From contig CM040450.1 in assembly GCA_022749755.1 (NCBI GenBank), positions 3,648,913 through 3,712,912 of the forward strand: DNA of 64,000 bases, read 5' to 3'. The notes below the pieces were generated by a model. The model ran no database searches. It had not been told where the DNA came from and saw only the letters and a program-made list of their open reading frames with translations. Shown piece after piece: positions 44,757-57,765 of this stretch (the stretch's first letter is position 1; every line of letters begins with the position of its first letter). The DNA is from Azadirachta indica (Eukaryota; Streptophyta; Magnoliopsida; Sapindales; Meliaceae). The position numbers were made by a program, and so were the translations under genes.

Positions 44757-47700
44757 GCGTTGCTTGATTCCACCGTGGATGGTCTTGAAAAGACCGACGG
44801 CGGCGGCAGTGCCTAGGATTCTGTCGACCGCGACCACCTTGATGTTCCCTATGCTAAGTTAACACCGACAACAACTGTTTAGAGGATACAAGCAAAACTT
44901 TGTTTATTATCAAGCTGTTGGAGTAAATTAAATTAAAATTATGATAAATTGACTTTCTGTTCAAATCTCTCGATTTACGATTTTTCAAGTAATGGAGTTC
45001 ATTGCTTGCCCTTGGTTGATTATGCTTGCTTTATAAGCAGCAATTTGGACACCCTTTTGATTTCTCGAGTCACATTTTTTTTAATTTATTTTACTACTAA
45101 GTTTACAAAAAGAAAAAAAGAAATTAAATAATATAATGTTTTCCCATCGGTCAAACATTCGCTGCCCATGTGATTTATATATTTTTTCGAAAATTTTTCT
45201 AGTTACCCAAGATAGCCGAAATTTTGGAAACAAAGATTATGCTTTACCTTTTTTTTTCTTCTAGAAAAAATAAAACTTTGTTGAAATTTTAAAAAAAGAA
45301 AAGAAAAATTATTCTCTAATACAAACTTTTTATATTCATATTTATATTTTAATTTTATGTTTGAATTATAAGAAAAAATATGCGAAAACTAATTAATTCG
45401 TCGGGTAAAATATTTTGAGAACATATCTGAATTATTGTTTTTAATATTTTTAAAAAATGGTACTTATTGGAATTGTCGTTTTTGGAGTAGAACATGGCCA
45501 GCAGCTTGCTGGAGCAGTGATTGTAAACGAGCAATTTGGGCTCCACGGAGAAATGGCGATGACATATATATTTATATAAACAATTTAATTGCTAGGAAAC
45601 AGTTAATGATGAAGCAGACAAAGCAGGTAATGACTAATCGACCAGCTCCTACTGCTGCTGCATGCATAACGTGTGCCTCTTTCTTTCTTTCTTTCTTTTT
45701 TTTTTTTTAACCATCGGATTCCAATTTGTCAACACCTAAACATTTTGAAACTTTCGATAAAAAATAGATCCTGATTAGACTAATTTGTTAAAGGATTCAT
45801 GAAATGGGATTAGGGTTTCAACTTTAATTTGCTTTGATCCTATTGCTGACAATTAATATTGATAATTTAACATTAGAAAAAGTAATTAAAAGTGATATCT
45901 AGAGTATAATACCATGAAATGTATTGACAAAATTTTCAAAGTTCTACAACTGAAATTTAAGCCTGAAATGCTTAACAATCCATTTAGAATTAAGACTTTT
46001 ACTCTATACTGTCTAGATTAATAGAATCAAAAGCTCATGAATGGATGAATAGTATAATATTAAGTAAAATTATGTATTTAATGAATACTTTAGCTATTTA
46101 CTTTTAGAAATAAGTTGAAGATTATAAGCACGTCATGTCTCTCTTAGTTATTCTACCAAAAAAAGAAGAAAAAGTGTAATCAATAAAATTATAAGGATGA
46201 AATTGGAAAACAATTTCGAACGTTATGAATGTGAGTGATGAAAGCTGGGAAGCATACATGATCGAGACTGATGATAATGCTGCTATTCAAAGCATACAGC
46301 ATTAATTCCGGATTATATTCAAGAGTGATTTGAGGGAACTGGGAAGCAAGCATATATGATACATTATTATAAATTGGTGGGTCATAATTTCCACTCGATC
46401 GGTTGCAATGCAACAGAGAATTGAAGCTAGCTAGCAACGCGGAGGTAATTAAAAGCTGGCCTTGCCTAGACTCCAATGTTATTCTCAACCACCGAATTAA
46501 TTTAGGGCGTAAAATTTTTGCAATTGCAGCCACAAAATCTGTTATTAGAAGTCCGATTTATAATTGCTATCACTCAATAATATTTATTAATTGTATTGCA
46601 TACGTACCTCCAACAATATCCCTGTTTGGGTTTACTTTATATTCTATATAATATATAGATCCATATCATATATTTTTCTGACCCGAATATAAATACCTAA
46701 CTCAATGCGTGTTAATTTCAGCCTGTGGCCCCTTGCTGCTAATATTGATTATTCATGGTACGTATATATGTGTTGGAAAAGTTGTTCATCTTAGTTCATT
46801 TAAAAAAGAAATAGGTCATCAACCGGACTACGTTCATATAGTGTAGTATTTTATTAACAGTTTATTTTAAATATTAAAAGGAGTTGGATGTATCGGATGA
46901 ATTTAATAACTACTCTTTTGAGAATGATATGTTCTATCAAACTGGTCTTCTTAGTATATTTTGTAATTAATGAAGAAATCAAGTTCATTATTATTGACTT
47001 AATTTGTCAGGAAAATCTTGATTTATCCCATGGAAAAATCTGCCAACAGAATTAATTAATTAATTTAATAGATAATAATATTCATGTGATCCGTAGGAGA
47101 GAAGGTGATCAGGTGGGTTAGTTGGGAAGATAACAGTGAAGGAAGAAAAAATTTATAACAAATCTTTGAAACTTTTAGTCATTTACATTACAGCTTCAAT
47201 TCAAATGCAAATGCAATAAAATCAAACTTTGGCAACTTGCATGGAAAAAGTTTGACTTTTTTTTTTCTGTACTGACAAAGTACTTACTGCTTAAGTTGAC
47301 AAAAGCTGCTTTTCAGCTTCTCTGAGTTTCGAGTGCAAGCAACCAAAGAAGCAACTAGAGAAGAAGACAAGGCCCAAAAGAAGTGAAAATTACATTACTG
47401 CTCCATGCAGACACATAGAAAGAGAAAAGAGAAAGAGAAATTATAAATATAAATTCTCTGTTGGTTTAGGTCGAAGAGTTGTCAGATGCCTAGCTTTATG
47501 GTTACACAGCCATGTGAGAAACCTGTTTGAAAATCCCGAAGCATTGCTAGAGCTCATTCGCATTTGTTGCCAATTTGGCAAATGAGCCATTGCCGGGGCC
47601 TCGTTGCACGCCGAAAAAGGGGCTGCAACATCTCGATAGCTTCGGATTATACATTTTCAGATTAATTAGCTTAGCTTGTTCATTTCATATGAAGCAACAG

Positions 47701-50700
47701 AACCTTTTGATTCGTTTGGGAGTAAGAGGTTTGATCAGTTCATTGCTTCTTGTTCAGATACCATGTGGGTCTCTAACCCACTTGCCATTTTTCTTTTTAA
47801 CATTGGATTCTTCTTGCTTGTTTATGTACTTACCTCAAAATCATCTTCCAATCTACCTTGGTTCCTCCCAGATTATTTGTATACTCGTAATGTTTAATTT
47901 ACACAGCCACTAGATAATTCATCTCAAATTTCTAAGCAATTGTTTTAAGAGCTACATTCTCACCAGCGAATCACAATTTTTTATATATATTTTAAAAATT
48001 TAATATGCAATAGAAATATCTCTTAATTATGATCTGATTAGTAATTGATCATCCTTCATGCATGTGTTTTTAATTACCAACGATTCTAGACTGATCTCCT
48101 GATCTTTATAATCAATCCTCCCACAACATCAATCGATGCAGTTTCTTTCTGTATGTATATCATTGATTCATTAATCATAATTGATTACAGTACCACAGAT
48201 TTTTTAATTTTCCCAGTTAATAATCTAGCTGTCTTGGGAATCAAAACCAGTCTCAACGATCATTTATCCACATGATGCTTATTCATTTGACAGCAAAACT
48301 ATAATCAGAGTTGCCAGACTAACAGAAAACCGTTGCATTGATTAAAAAATGATGCAAACCCTAAACTTATCATATAACTTATTTTATCTAATGTATGTGT
48401 TGTTAGTTGTTACACTAATCATGAGCTACTTACTGTTGCATCTTATTATATGTAGATTATATACTCTTATTAATCAGTTCATGATAATTAGATAATTTAT
48501 TAATAATTAATGTTACTGCAGACTGATCACACCTACATAACTTAGTTTAATGAAAGAGAAGTTATTCTGCATCGTGATTTGTTCAGAATTCCCCTTTGTA
48601 TGAGTTGGCATTTACTTTCATAAATTCATAATAATAATGAGGTACTCGTTCAAAGTATAATAATAAGAATATATTCGTGTAAACATTGCGTTCAGTACTT
48701 AATCCTCCTGCATGCATTCAAAGTATATACCTGTGATTTTGAATTTAATGTGCTTAATTAAATCCATATGGTGCTGCATGCATATGGGCCATCTTGTCAA
48801 AGCATGTACCCATCTCTACCTCTGCAACATGAACTCTATGATGAATGATGACGCTCAATTAAGTTGACAATAAACCCAATTAATTAATGGTCTTTGTAGA
48901 AACAAATTTGACCGTTTTCATAATAACTTCAGAGATTAGGCCGAAATTAGTGAGATTAATATATCATATGAGATGTTAGAGTTTAATGAGAAATCTGTTA
49001 TGTTTGTACAAACAGCATAATAATAAAAAACCTCACAGATTCATTTTCATTTTCCGAAAACTTGCTGTCGCAAGTCTTACATTGGCAGCTCTAGAAACAC
49101 ACACACAGTGGCCACAGGAAAATGCATAAGTAATATATTTGATCATTGCTTGATTTGGACAGTAATTCATTCCCCCCATCCACTTTTCTCCTTGCAAATT
49201 GCAGAAGAGAAATGGGGTCTGTCTCTAACCTGTCTGCTCATAGGCAAATTCATTGCCCATCTTTGTCCATTGATGTTAAGCACGCATCTCAGAATTCTCT
49301 TGGCTTAATGGGAAATTGCTCTCTTTTTGTTTCTCATCAGTCTTTTCATTGTTTCCACCTGCTCTAAAATCTTTACTTCTGCCTCATTCATCAATACTTA
49401 TCATTTATCAACACCCTTTTGAACTTTTTTGTATTCTTGTGGCCACGTACAATATTAAGTTGAATTCTTTCTATTTTCTCTTTCAAACATTACATTTTTG
49501 AGTTTCTTTTAATTAATTAATCTTTGATGTAGTTGCTTTGATGATAATTTGAGTATAACTTTTATATGTTGTCAATTTTCTGTCTACTATATATCTTTTC
49601 AAATATTTCACAAAATTTACAAATTTATTGTTCATTGGCCCTTAATTTTTGTAGAAATTTTGTTACATTCTATTGTTTAGCTCTTCAAATATGAATTTAA
49701 TTCAATTTTTGTTATTTTAAAGAATTTTTTATGAATATATTTCCTTTTTGTTTACTTGTAAGAACTAAGGAATTTATTTTATTTTGATAGTTTCAGTTCA
49801 TTTAATGTTTGGTAATAAAAAAGGACGTCAAAATTCTAGCTATGTTATCTTATTGTTGTCAACAAAAGTTCCAAAAAATAAAATTCCAAAACTAAGCGTT
49901 GCAAATTATCTTTGTACTTTCACTCCGTTAATTTATCTGTAATTATTGAACTTTAACTTAATTATAATAATTGTAATTTTAACAAAGACTTGAAATTTTA
50001 CTTGTAAAATTTATCTAATTTACTTAATAACTAACCACATAAAATGCATATATATATTACTTTCACCAATCGAATTATAGAAAGGAAAAGTTAGAATGAT
50101 TGATAATTTGGAGCAGGAATTTTCGTGTGGGCTTTTGGGTGGTCAAATGCGGTGGGGCCCAATGGGGCATTGTCAAAGCATGGCTGTTGATGGATGGTAG
50201 GGATAAGAGTGGGGCCGTTGATCTTAAAGAGACATGCATGATAATATATGAAGTGGGATCCACTTAGATATGCAAGATAAGAGCTATTTTGGAGTTAAAC
50301 GCTGCCTCCCCTCCCACCCTAAGCTTTCTTCTCTTGCTTAGCTGTTTAAGCCTTACCCACCCTCACCTTACCGCTAGCCTATCCTACTCGAATTACCAAA
50401 ATACCCTTCTAAATGAACAAAATTCTCATCCTACCATCACCGTCTTGTGATTACTCAAATCAAATAGTTGTCTTTTTTATTATTTTTTTTTTTAGAATAA
50501 AAGTTACTTACTAATAATCTAGTAGTAAATATTCAGGATTCTTTTTAGGTAAAAGTAGTTGGAATCTTCACATAATTTTAAGATAAATAAATAGTTGAAA
50601 ATTTAGTGATTAGACATATTCAATTTATATATAAATTATTACGAGGAACGTCCTACTAATAATACGAACACCTAATAATTGAAATGTAACAATAGCAATG

Positions 50701-50910
50701 ATACATGACAATAGTCGATATATTTATTATTTTATGTAATTTGAAGGGCAATTTGTGAGACAACTCGTCAAATATTAATGGAGGTTGCAAGGATAAACTG
50801 AGGATAGTGTAGAAGCTATAACGTAAGGGAAGTGGGAGAGGTTTGTAATTATTCGGAGGCATTAGAGACAGACATTCGAGGACAGTAGAGGAGAGGGGGT
50901 CCCTCGTGCT

Positions 50911-51046
50911 AGTCACGTGACTCAAGTACTAAGACAAGAGACAGCTGCCCAACAAACCATTCTTCTTCAGCCTTCACACACCTCTCTCTTCCCTCTCCAA
51001 CCTCTCATGTGCTGCCACGTGTCCTACAGTTGGACCGCCCCACGTG
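50911..51046. promoter_or_regulatory. G-box (CACGTG) cluster
   Basis: Three CACGTG cores lie within 135 bp: 50914-50919 inside the 12-bp palindrome AGTCACGTGACT, 51016-51021 in GCCACGTGTCC (ABRE-like), and 51041-51046 in CCCACGTGGACC. Plant bZIP and bHLH factors bind such sites. No adjacent gene is evident, so the target is unknown. Confidence 0.45.
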
Positions 51047-54000
51047 GACCTTGTACTCTTCTCTTCAATTCGGAAAATTGAAAAGATTCCAAATTTCAAT
51101 TTAGGCTCTTTCACGAGTTTGCTGGTTTGATTGATTGAGTCTACTTACTCCCATAAACAAATTCTTCATTGGCATGTCTTGACTTGGATTTTAGCTATGA
51201 TATTAGGAACCTAATCCTCTTTTTATTATTATTCGCTTATAGTATGTTTTAATTTGACTTTTCAAATCACAAATTTATTATAAAATGAAATAATTAATTT
51301 GTAAGTGTAAATGATTTGTCTTTTGCGAATATTTGTATTTTTTTAATATGTAAATTTATGTAAATTAATACTATTTGCAATTAAGTTTGTATTTTAAAAT
51401 ATGCCGAGCTTAGCTAAACATAATTAACGTATTGTGAATAAATATTAGTTGTTAAATAAAAACAAGTATTTATTATAAACAATTAAAGAAGTACCATAAC
51501 TACTATTGTATTCTTAAAATTTTCAAAATGTTAGAGGAGTTTAACACAGATTCAATCAACTTATTGTATGGGAATTATCATAAATGCAGTCTGTCCCTTG
51601 AGACTATATGATCCGAAGAATTTGTGGCGTCTTTTGACTTGTGGAAAAACCTTACCATCATTATTTTTGTAGCCCAAATAGATTTTCAGCCTAGACTTTG
51701 GGCAACTGCGATGGGCTGCCTTAACTGTGTGAATACTTGAAAACTTCTTTACATGCGCACACTAAGCGTTGCAAATGGGCCCTCTTTTAATTTAGAATTC
51801 CAAGTTTAGCAACTCAGCATATTCTCCTACACACATAACATATACAAATACAAATTCACCCAATAGCCTTCTTTTTTCCTTCCGATCTTTATAAATTTAA
51901 ATTAAAATGCTTGTGATTTTTAATTTATTTTAATAAATAACTATTAATTGCATAGTAAAAATAAGTATTTGTTAAATATGTTTTTATTATTATAATTTTA
52001 AACTTAAAAATTTAAAACTTACCGGAGAATTGAAACTCGCAAGTTGTTAAAAATCTAATTAGAAAAGCAGAAGAGAGAGAAAAGGGAAGCACTTTCTTTT
52101 TTCTGCTTTGCACGTGAAACCCTCTTTTTTTGTTTCCTTTCCTTTAATCTTTTTGCCTAACTTTTAATTCATTCCATACCTCCCGTGCTAGCATGTCATA
52201 TGTATATATCATGGGACTTGACTCAAGGTATTTTTTTAATATTGTGACGTTTAGTTATTAAATAATAACAAGATTAAAGTGTTAAATATTGGGTTATTAT
52301 TATTTTAACTGTTGTATTTCGAAAACTAAGTTGAAATACAATGGTTTCGTTCTAATTAGGAAAAGCCGACGCGAAAGTGCTTTTCAACATCTGCAACAGA
52401 AGTAGTGGGTATTATGGCCTACTTAACCCAATTTTCCGTTTTGGTGCGTTCGCACGTGAACTTGGACAACGAGGGGGAAGTCCTTTTTGGTTATTCAGGT
52501 CTATGGTTTTGTAATTTAGAGAATGAATTTGTAGCTGAAAGCATTAAAGTTTCTCGATTGTTCTCTTTTCTCGATCTCCTCGTCTTTCCACTTTCTTTTG
52601 CCTGCCTTGGTGTTTGTAAAATTAATCGCACGAACGGATTGGACGTATTGTGGCAGTGGCAGACAGCAAGAAGCCCAAACGAGACGGCATTTAGAGATTT
52701 TGTGGCAGATCATAAAGAAGATTCCTGTCCAAGTCAACAGATATAAAAAAAAAAATAAAAATTACATAATGGAATGATTCACCCACTAGAGTTCATATTT
52801 CACATGTGGAAGAGAGAGTCAACTAATTAATAATGCAAAAGAGTGTTTAGATTGTAACATTGCGATAAGTTTCCACTTGATCCTGATATCAGGTTTCTTT
52901 TTCTTTTTTTTTTTTTTTTTTCTTGAGTATTACTCATTACAAGTCTGACTACTTTATTAACTAGCTTGTGTAGGCTCACAGAATTTCACAAAATATTAAG
53001 TTCAAGCATATTGTATTCTTTTTATTATTTATTTTAAAATTTTATTGCATTACATCTTTTTCGGTCAGGTGTCTCGCACCACTATTTCCGTGTGAAATCT
53101 TCAACATCATCATAATTTAGAGAAGATAAGTTAGTACCATCGAACCAAACAACCATTACATTGCATATTCTCATAGTCCGGATTTTAGACAGGGAAATTC
53201 TTTATGCACCCACCAAATTTACAAGTGTAAACCCATGATTGCAGTCTGTTAGTTCATTTCATCTCTGTTGTTTGAAATTGCGCCCAATTCATTCTTCCAA
53301 TCATCGTTGGTAGTCTAGCCCAAGTCTAAAACTTCTTGACCCAAAGCATTCAAAAATCATACAGCAGCCTTATAGTCCATGAAGTCCATGCCTCAGTCTA
53401 TACAACCCATGTCCAGCTTCTTTATCTCTCTCTTGATACCAATCCAAAAAATAACTCGCATTATGGAGGTGAAAGCAATTGCAAAGTTTCAGGGCATCTA
53501 CATTTTACTATATATATATATATATATATATATTAGACTGCAAACAAAAGCCCCAACTTGCATATAGCTTGGAATGAGCATAGAGAAAACATGAGTCTAA
53601 GACTCATCAATGATTTAATTATCAGATTAGTGAAAGATTTGGCAAAAGATTTTTGTTCTAATCTCTTCGGGAACCTTCTGAACATTTCATTCTTAAAAGA
53701 GTACGATAGCTAGTTTCTGATATCGGTCAATTCCTCACCCAAATTCATTCTGTACGTAGCATTTGATAGAGGTCGTGTTTCTTCTTCCATTGATCGATAC
53801 AACCTACCTTATTTATCTGACACGTGGTTACCTTGAAAACTTTAACTTCCTCTAGTACCAAACTTGTCTTCTTCCTGAGGCTGGCAGCTTGTTGACTTGC
53901 TTGGCACGGAATAGCTGCATTGAACTAGTCTTTAACTTATAGGAATTTCTTGCATTTTTACAAAATTTGAACCACTAACTTCTCGCGATAAGACATATGG

Positions 54001-56453
54001 TAATTAAACGACATTTATCTTTTAATAATACATTTGCCGACTTTTACAAAAGAACTGTTATATCTGTGTAGCTTATTTTAAACATGGGTTTCTGTGAGTG
54101 GTAACAAGTCCAACGACTTGAGTCGAAAGAAAAAAAAGGATCCAAGATATCAGAAAAGCCTTAGTTTCTTTTATCAACAGCTTGATTTTGATCGCTGTAG
54201 AATTACTAACAATTGTCCAAATTCAGCACACATCACGTGGCTTATTATAAAGTAGAGAGATAAGGGGCGGCAGAAGTCGGTGTGGTTGTGGCTTCTTAGA
54301 TCATGCCTACCATTCCTGGGTTACCTTTGACTTTGATGTCGTGTGGCTGTAAATCAACCAAGTGCACCAACAAATTAAAGGACCCCACAAGTAATCAATC
54401 ATCGTCCGTCGTCACGGCTCCCTTCTCCACTCCATGCAGCTCCAAAAGCCCAAGCATTTCCGTGTAAATCCATCTCTCTGTATAGCAATTATTGAGAAGA
54501 AACACCGAGTTTTGGTAGGTGTTGCAGAGATGGACATACAACACTGAAATCAGTGACAAACAATCCCCACTCTTCAGTTTCGACATGTTATTATCCTTCC
54601 TAATCGTTAGACATTAAAGCTTCCACCATCCACACTTTGTAACGCTTGAAATTAAGCTTATGTGAACGTCGGTAAAGTTTTGTTAGTGACCATCACTTTC
54701 TCCCTTTTTTCTTTAAATATTATTATTACATTACATTCTACCAAAATTGAATATATAGTGACTATATATAATAACCCATTGCAACAGTCTACCGACTTAA
54801 AATATTTATCCTGACTTTTAAAGTAAGGTTATCACGTAAAATGGTTGAAGATCTTTATATGTAACGCACTCCCATATGGCAAAATTTGATATATCTAAAA
54901 AGGACAAAGAGTGAATATGGCAAAATTTGGAGCGGGAAAATTTGTCAGAAATAATGCTGTAGACGTTAACCTAATTCTAAATGCAGAACAACTACATATA
55001 TAATTAAATCATGAATATATATTTATATATAGCAACATTATAATCTGTCTTCTAGTACAGTAATTCTTCCTCTCAGTCTCAGAAAGAGTCAAGAACGTGG
55101 TTGTTTGATTATTGAGGTTATATTTTGCTCTCAACATGCATCTCTAACATTCGTAGTATGTACATGCACTTGCAAACAAACATAACAAAAATTGTAGCAT
55201 AATACATGACTTCTAATTTTGTTCACTTATTAAGTTATATATGCAATTCTTCTTATTCATTAGTTAATTGTGCCAAATAAATACACGTCCGGCGCCGTCT
55301 GATCGATGTTTTCTTTTTAAGTAAAAGAAAAATTGGGACTGATCATTATATTTGATTGCATAATCTCTTCTTATGCTTTAATTTGTTTCTGATCAGTTGT
55401 GATCAGATGAGATCCAGATCATATGATTAAAATGGATTCACATCAAATCTGACGATCACAACACCATTTCGCATGATCTAATTTCAACCTCCTGCTCCTG
55501 GTCCTCACCTACTTTAATTTGTTAATTGACACCTGTTAGGCTCTCCATTATTTTAATATGCTTAGTTATAGTAACTAATAATAGTAGCTAGCTACTTTAC
55601 AATATCTACGTATAAGAGAGTAGTACGTCATTTCTGATAATCGCAGGGAAGAATTAAAAAGAACAGGAAAGGAAAAGGAACAATAATTGCAAGTAATTGA
55701 ATAAGAACAAACATCAAGATTCAAGGAGTCCTGTCAGAATCTGTTTATATCTCTTGTCAGTGTACATCATCCCTAAGTTAATTTAATATAAACATTTAGC
55801 ATAAAGATCAGTACAAGTAAACAAACAACTGCATTTAATTAGGAATGCAGTCAAGCAAAATGGTTAATTAATTTTCACCGTTCGTGTTACAAAAGTTGAA
55901 CTCAACTCAAGGCGTCCAAAATTGTAGACAAATTAATGACGTACGTCTCATTGAAATTCCTGCTTTCCCGGAAAAAAAAAATTGTCGGTAACGGTAACTG
56001 TAAGAAAATGGTGAAAAAAATGAAAGTAGAACAGTGAAAATAACAGTGAAGGATACCCGTGAATCGCGTGCAATGGACATAAATGACAAAACGACAACAT
56101 TTGGTTGGTTTTTCCTATCACTTTCTTGAAAAATGCTTCAGACTTTCAGTTAAAGCTAAGAATAAAATTCAATGTAAATTAAGTGAAGTGAAAATTACCC
56201 CTGGGAAAAACAACGACGGCCAAATCCTTCCAGGATTTCCAGCGACTAATCCTACCTTTTTAAGTCGAGAATTGGTCGGTCACATGTCACGACAATTCAA
56301 TAGTTCGAAACTTTGCCTCTAACTTACGTTACAAATACCCCCCTCACTCACTCCTATATCCTGACCACTGCGCCCATTTATTCATCCAATTCACCCTCGG
56401 AAATCTTTGCAACAATTTGTACTGCTTTCTTTGATTTTTCCAGGAGATAGAAA

Positions 56454-57626
56454 ATGGAGGGGAAAGATGAAGATGTAAGAGTGGGAGCCAACAGGTTCCG
56501 AGAGCGGCAACCGATTGGAACAGCAGCTCAGACCCAAGATGTCAAGGACTATACAGAGCCACCTCCGGCACCTTTATTATTTGAGCCTGAAGAATTATCA
56601 TCCTGGTCTTTTTACAGAGCTGGAATTGCTGAGTTTGTCGCCACATTCTTGTTTCTTTACATCACAGTTTTAACAGTGATGGGTGTGGCTAAATCTTCCA
56701 GCAAGTGTTCCACTGTTGGCATCCAGGGTATCGCTTGGGCTTTTGGTGGCATGATCTTCGCTCTTGTCTACTGCACTGCGGGCATTTCAGGTCCAATATT
56801 TACATTCATCCGATGAGTTATTGCGTATGTAAAACTTTTGACATTTTCCAGGACTGATTGTTTGTTCCGGGATTGTTTTGCAGGGGGTCATATTAACCCA
56901 GCGGTGACTTTTGGGCTGTTCTTGGCGCGAAAGCTGTCGCTTACCAGGGCGGTGTTTTACATGATAATGCAATGTTTGGGAGCAATATGCGGCGCTGGTG
57001 TTGTAAAGGGCTTCCAGAAAAGCCAGTATGAAATGGTAGGCGGCGGTGCCAACATGCTCAGCAAAGGATACAGCAAGGGTGACGGCCTTGGAGCTGAGAT
57101 TGTTGGCACTTTTATTCTTGTCTACACTGTGTTCTCTGCCACCGATGCCAAGCGTAACGCCAGAGATTCTCATGTTCCTGTAAGCGCACAATCAACTTGT
57201 GTCTAGTATTTCCCGTTTCAGGAAAATGAATGTTATATATATATATTGCAGATTTCATATGAATTTGGGTGTTGAATTTTGTTGTGATGATCAGATATTG
57301 GCACCACTGCCCATTGGATTTGCTGTGTTTTTGGTGCACTTGGCAACAATTCCCATCACAGGAACAGGCATAAACCCAGCTAGGAGTCTTGGTGCAGCTA
57401 TAATTTACAACAAGGACCAAGCCTGGGATGACCATGTAAGCGCAAAGCCTTTTTCATATTTCTTTCTGATTAGTGTGTCATGTTTACTAATATTAATTTT
57501 TTATACCATTTTTTTTTTTGGGTGGGTGTTCAGTGGATTTTCTGGGTAGGACCATTCATTGGAGCAGCGCTTGCAGCATTATACCATCAGATAGTGATAA
57601 GGGCAATCCCGTTCAAGTCCAAATGA
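56454..57626 (+). CDS. PIP1: Plasma-membrane aquaporin, PIP1 group
   Basis: Four exons, 56454-56790, 56884-57179, 57295-57435 and 57534-57626, join to 288 residues, a normal PIP1 length; all junctions are GT-AG. The long N-terminus ([15 protein letters not shown]) and the short tail AIPFKSK mark PIP1 rather than PIP2. Both NPA boxes are present ([11 protein letters not shown] and [11 protein letters not shown]) with six membrane helices. The TGINPARS context and the loop-D His ([12 protein letters not shown]), used for pH gating in this family, are conserved, as is the loop-B Ser (RKLSLTRA). PIP1 proteins conduct water and small solutes across the plasma membrane and often need PIP2 partners to reach it. 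One oddity is RFRERQPIG, where FPERQPIG is usual. A possible AATAAA signal lies about 135 bases past the stop. Confidence 0.96.
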
Positions 57627-57759
57627 TGAATCATAATTCGATCGATAAATGCATTGAATTGCTTTATATTAATAATCTTCATACATGTATGTGCAAGTTA
57701 CAATTAGCCCAGTCCGTGGTTATTTCATTTGCTGGCAATCCAGGCCAATTCCTATGATA

Positions 57760-57765
57760 AATAAA
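57760..57765 (+). terminator. Possible polyadenylation signal of the PIP1 gene
   Basis: AATAAA lies about 135 bases after the stop codon of the aquaporin gene. Position and motif only. Confidence 0.35.

Larger units (their letters stand above)
37635..56453. other. Long gene-poor region, about 19 kb
   Basis: I found no gene that can be supported. 37900-38400 is relatively GC-rich with GGGCC/GGCCC elements and is probably distal promoter. A (TC)n tract lies at 40376-40395, a diverged direct duplication at 40625-41110, (TA)n tracts at 41486-41510, 43506-43531 and 53511-53532, poly-A at 43629-43650, (TA)n(GA)n at 44714-44750, a GC-rich coding-like island at 44755-44860, and a G-box cluster at 50911-51046. 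Several short ORFs (49212, 52414, 54395, 56083) have no family, no homologous copy in the window and no splicing support. Confidence 0.55.

Noticed and set aside
46189..46533. 114-codon minus-strand ORF
   Set aside because: Its first codon is GTG, not ATG, and no family or splice context was found.
47490..47640. Possible microRNA-like hairpin around GCATTTGTTGCC/GGCAAATGAG
   Set aside because: The stem is only about 9-10 bp and matches none of the conserved plant microRNAs I know.
49212..49367. 51-codon ORF starting MGSVSNLSAHRQIH after a TTGCAG
   Set aside because: No partner exon or family could be found; left unannotated.
52414..52746. 110-codon ORF starting MAYLTQFSV
   Set aside because: No recognisable domain, paralogue or promoter; possible but unsupported.
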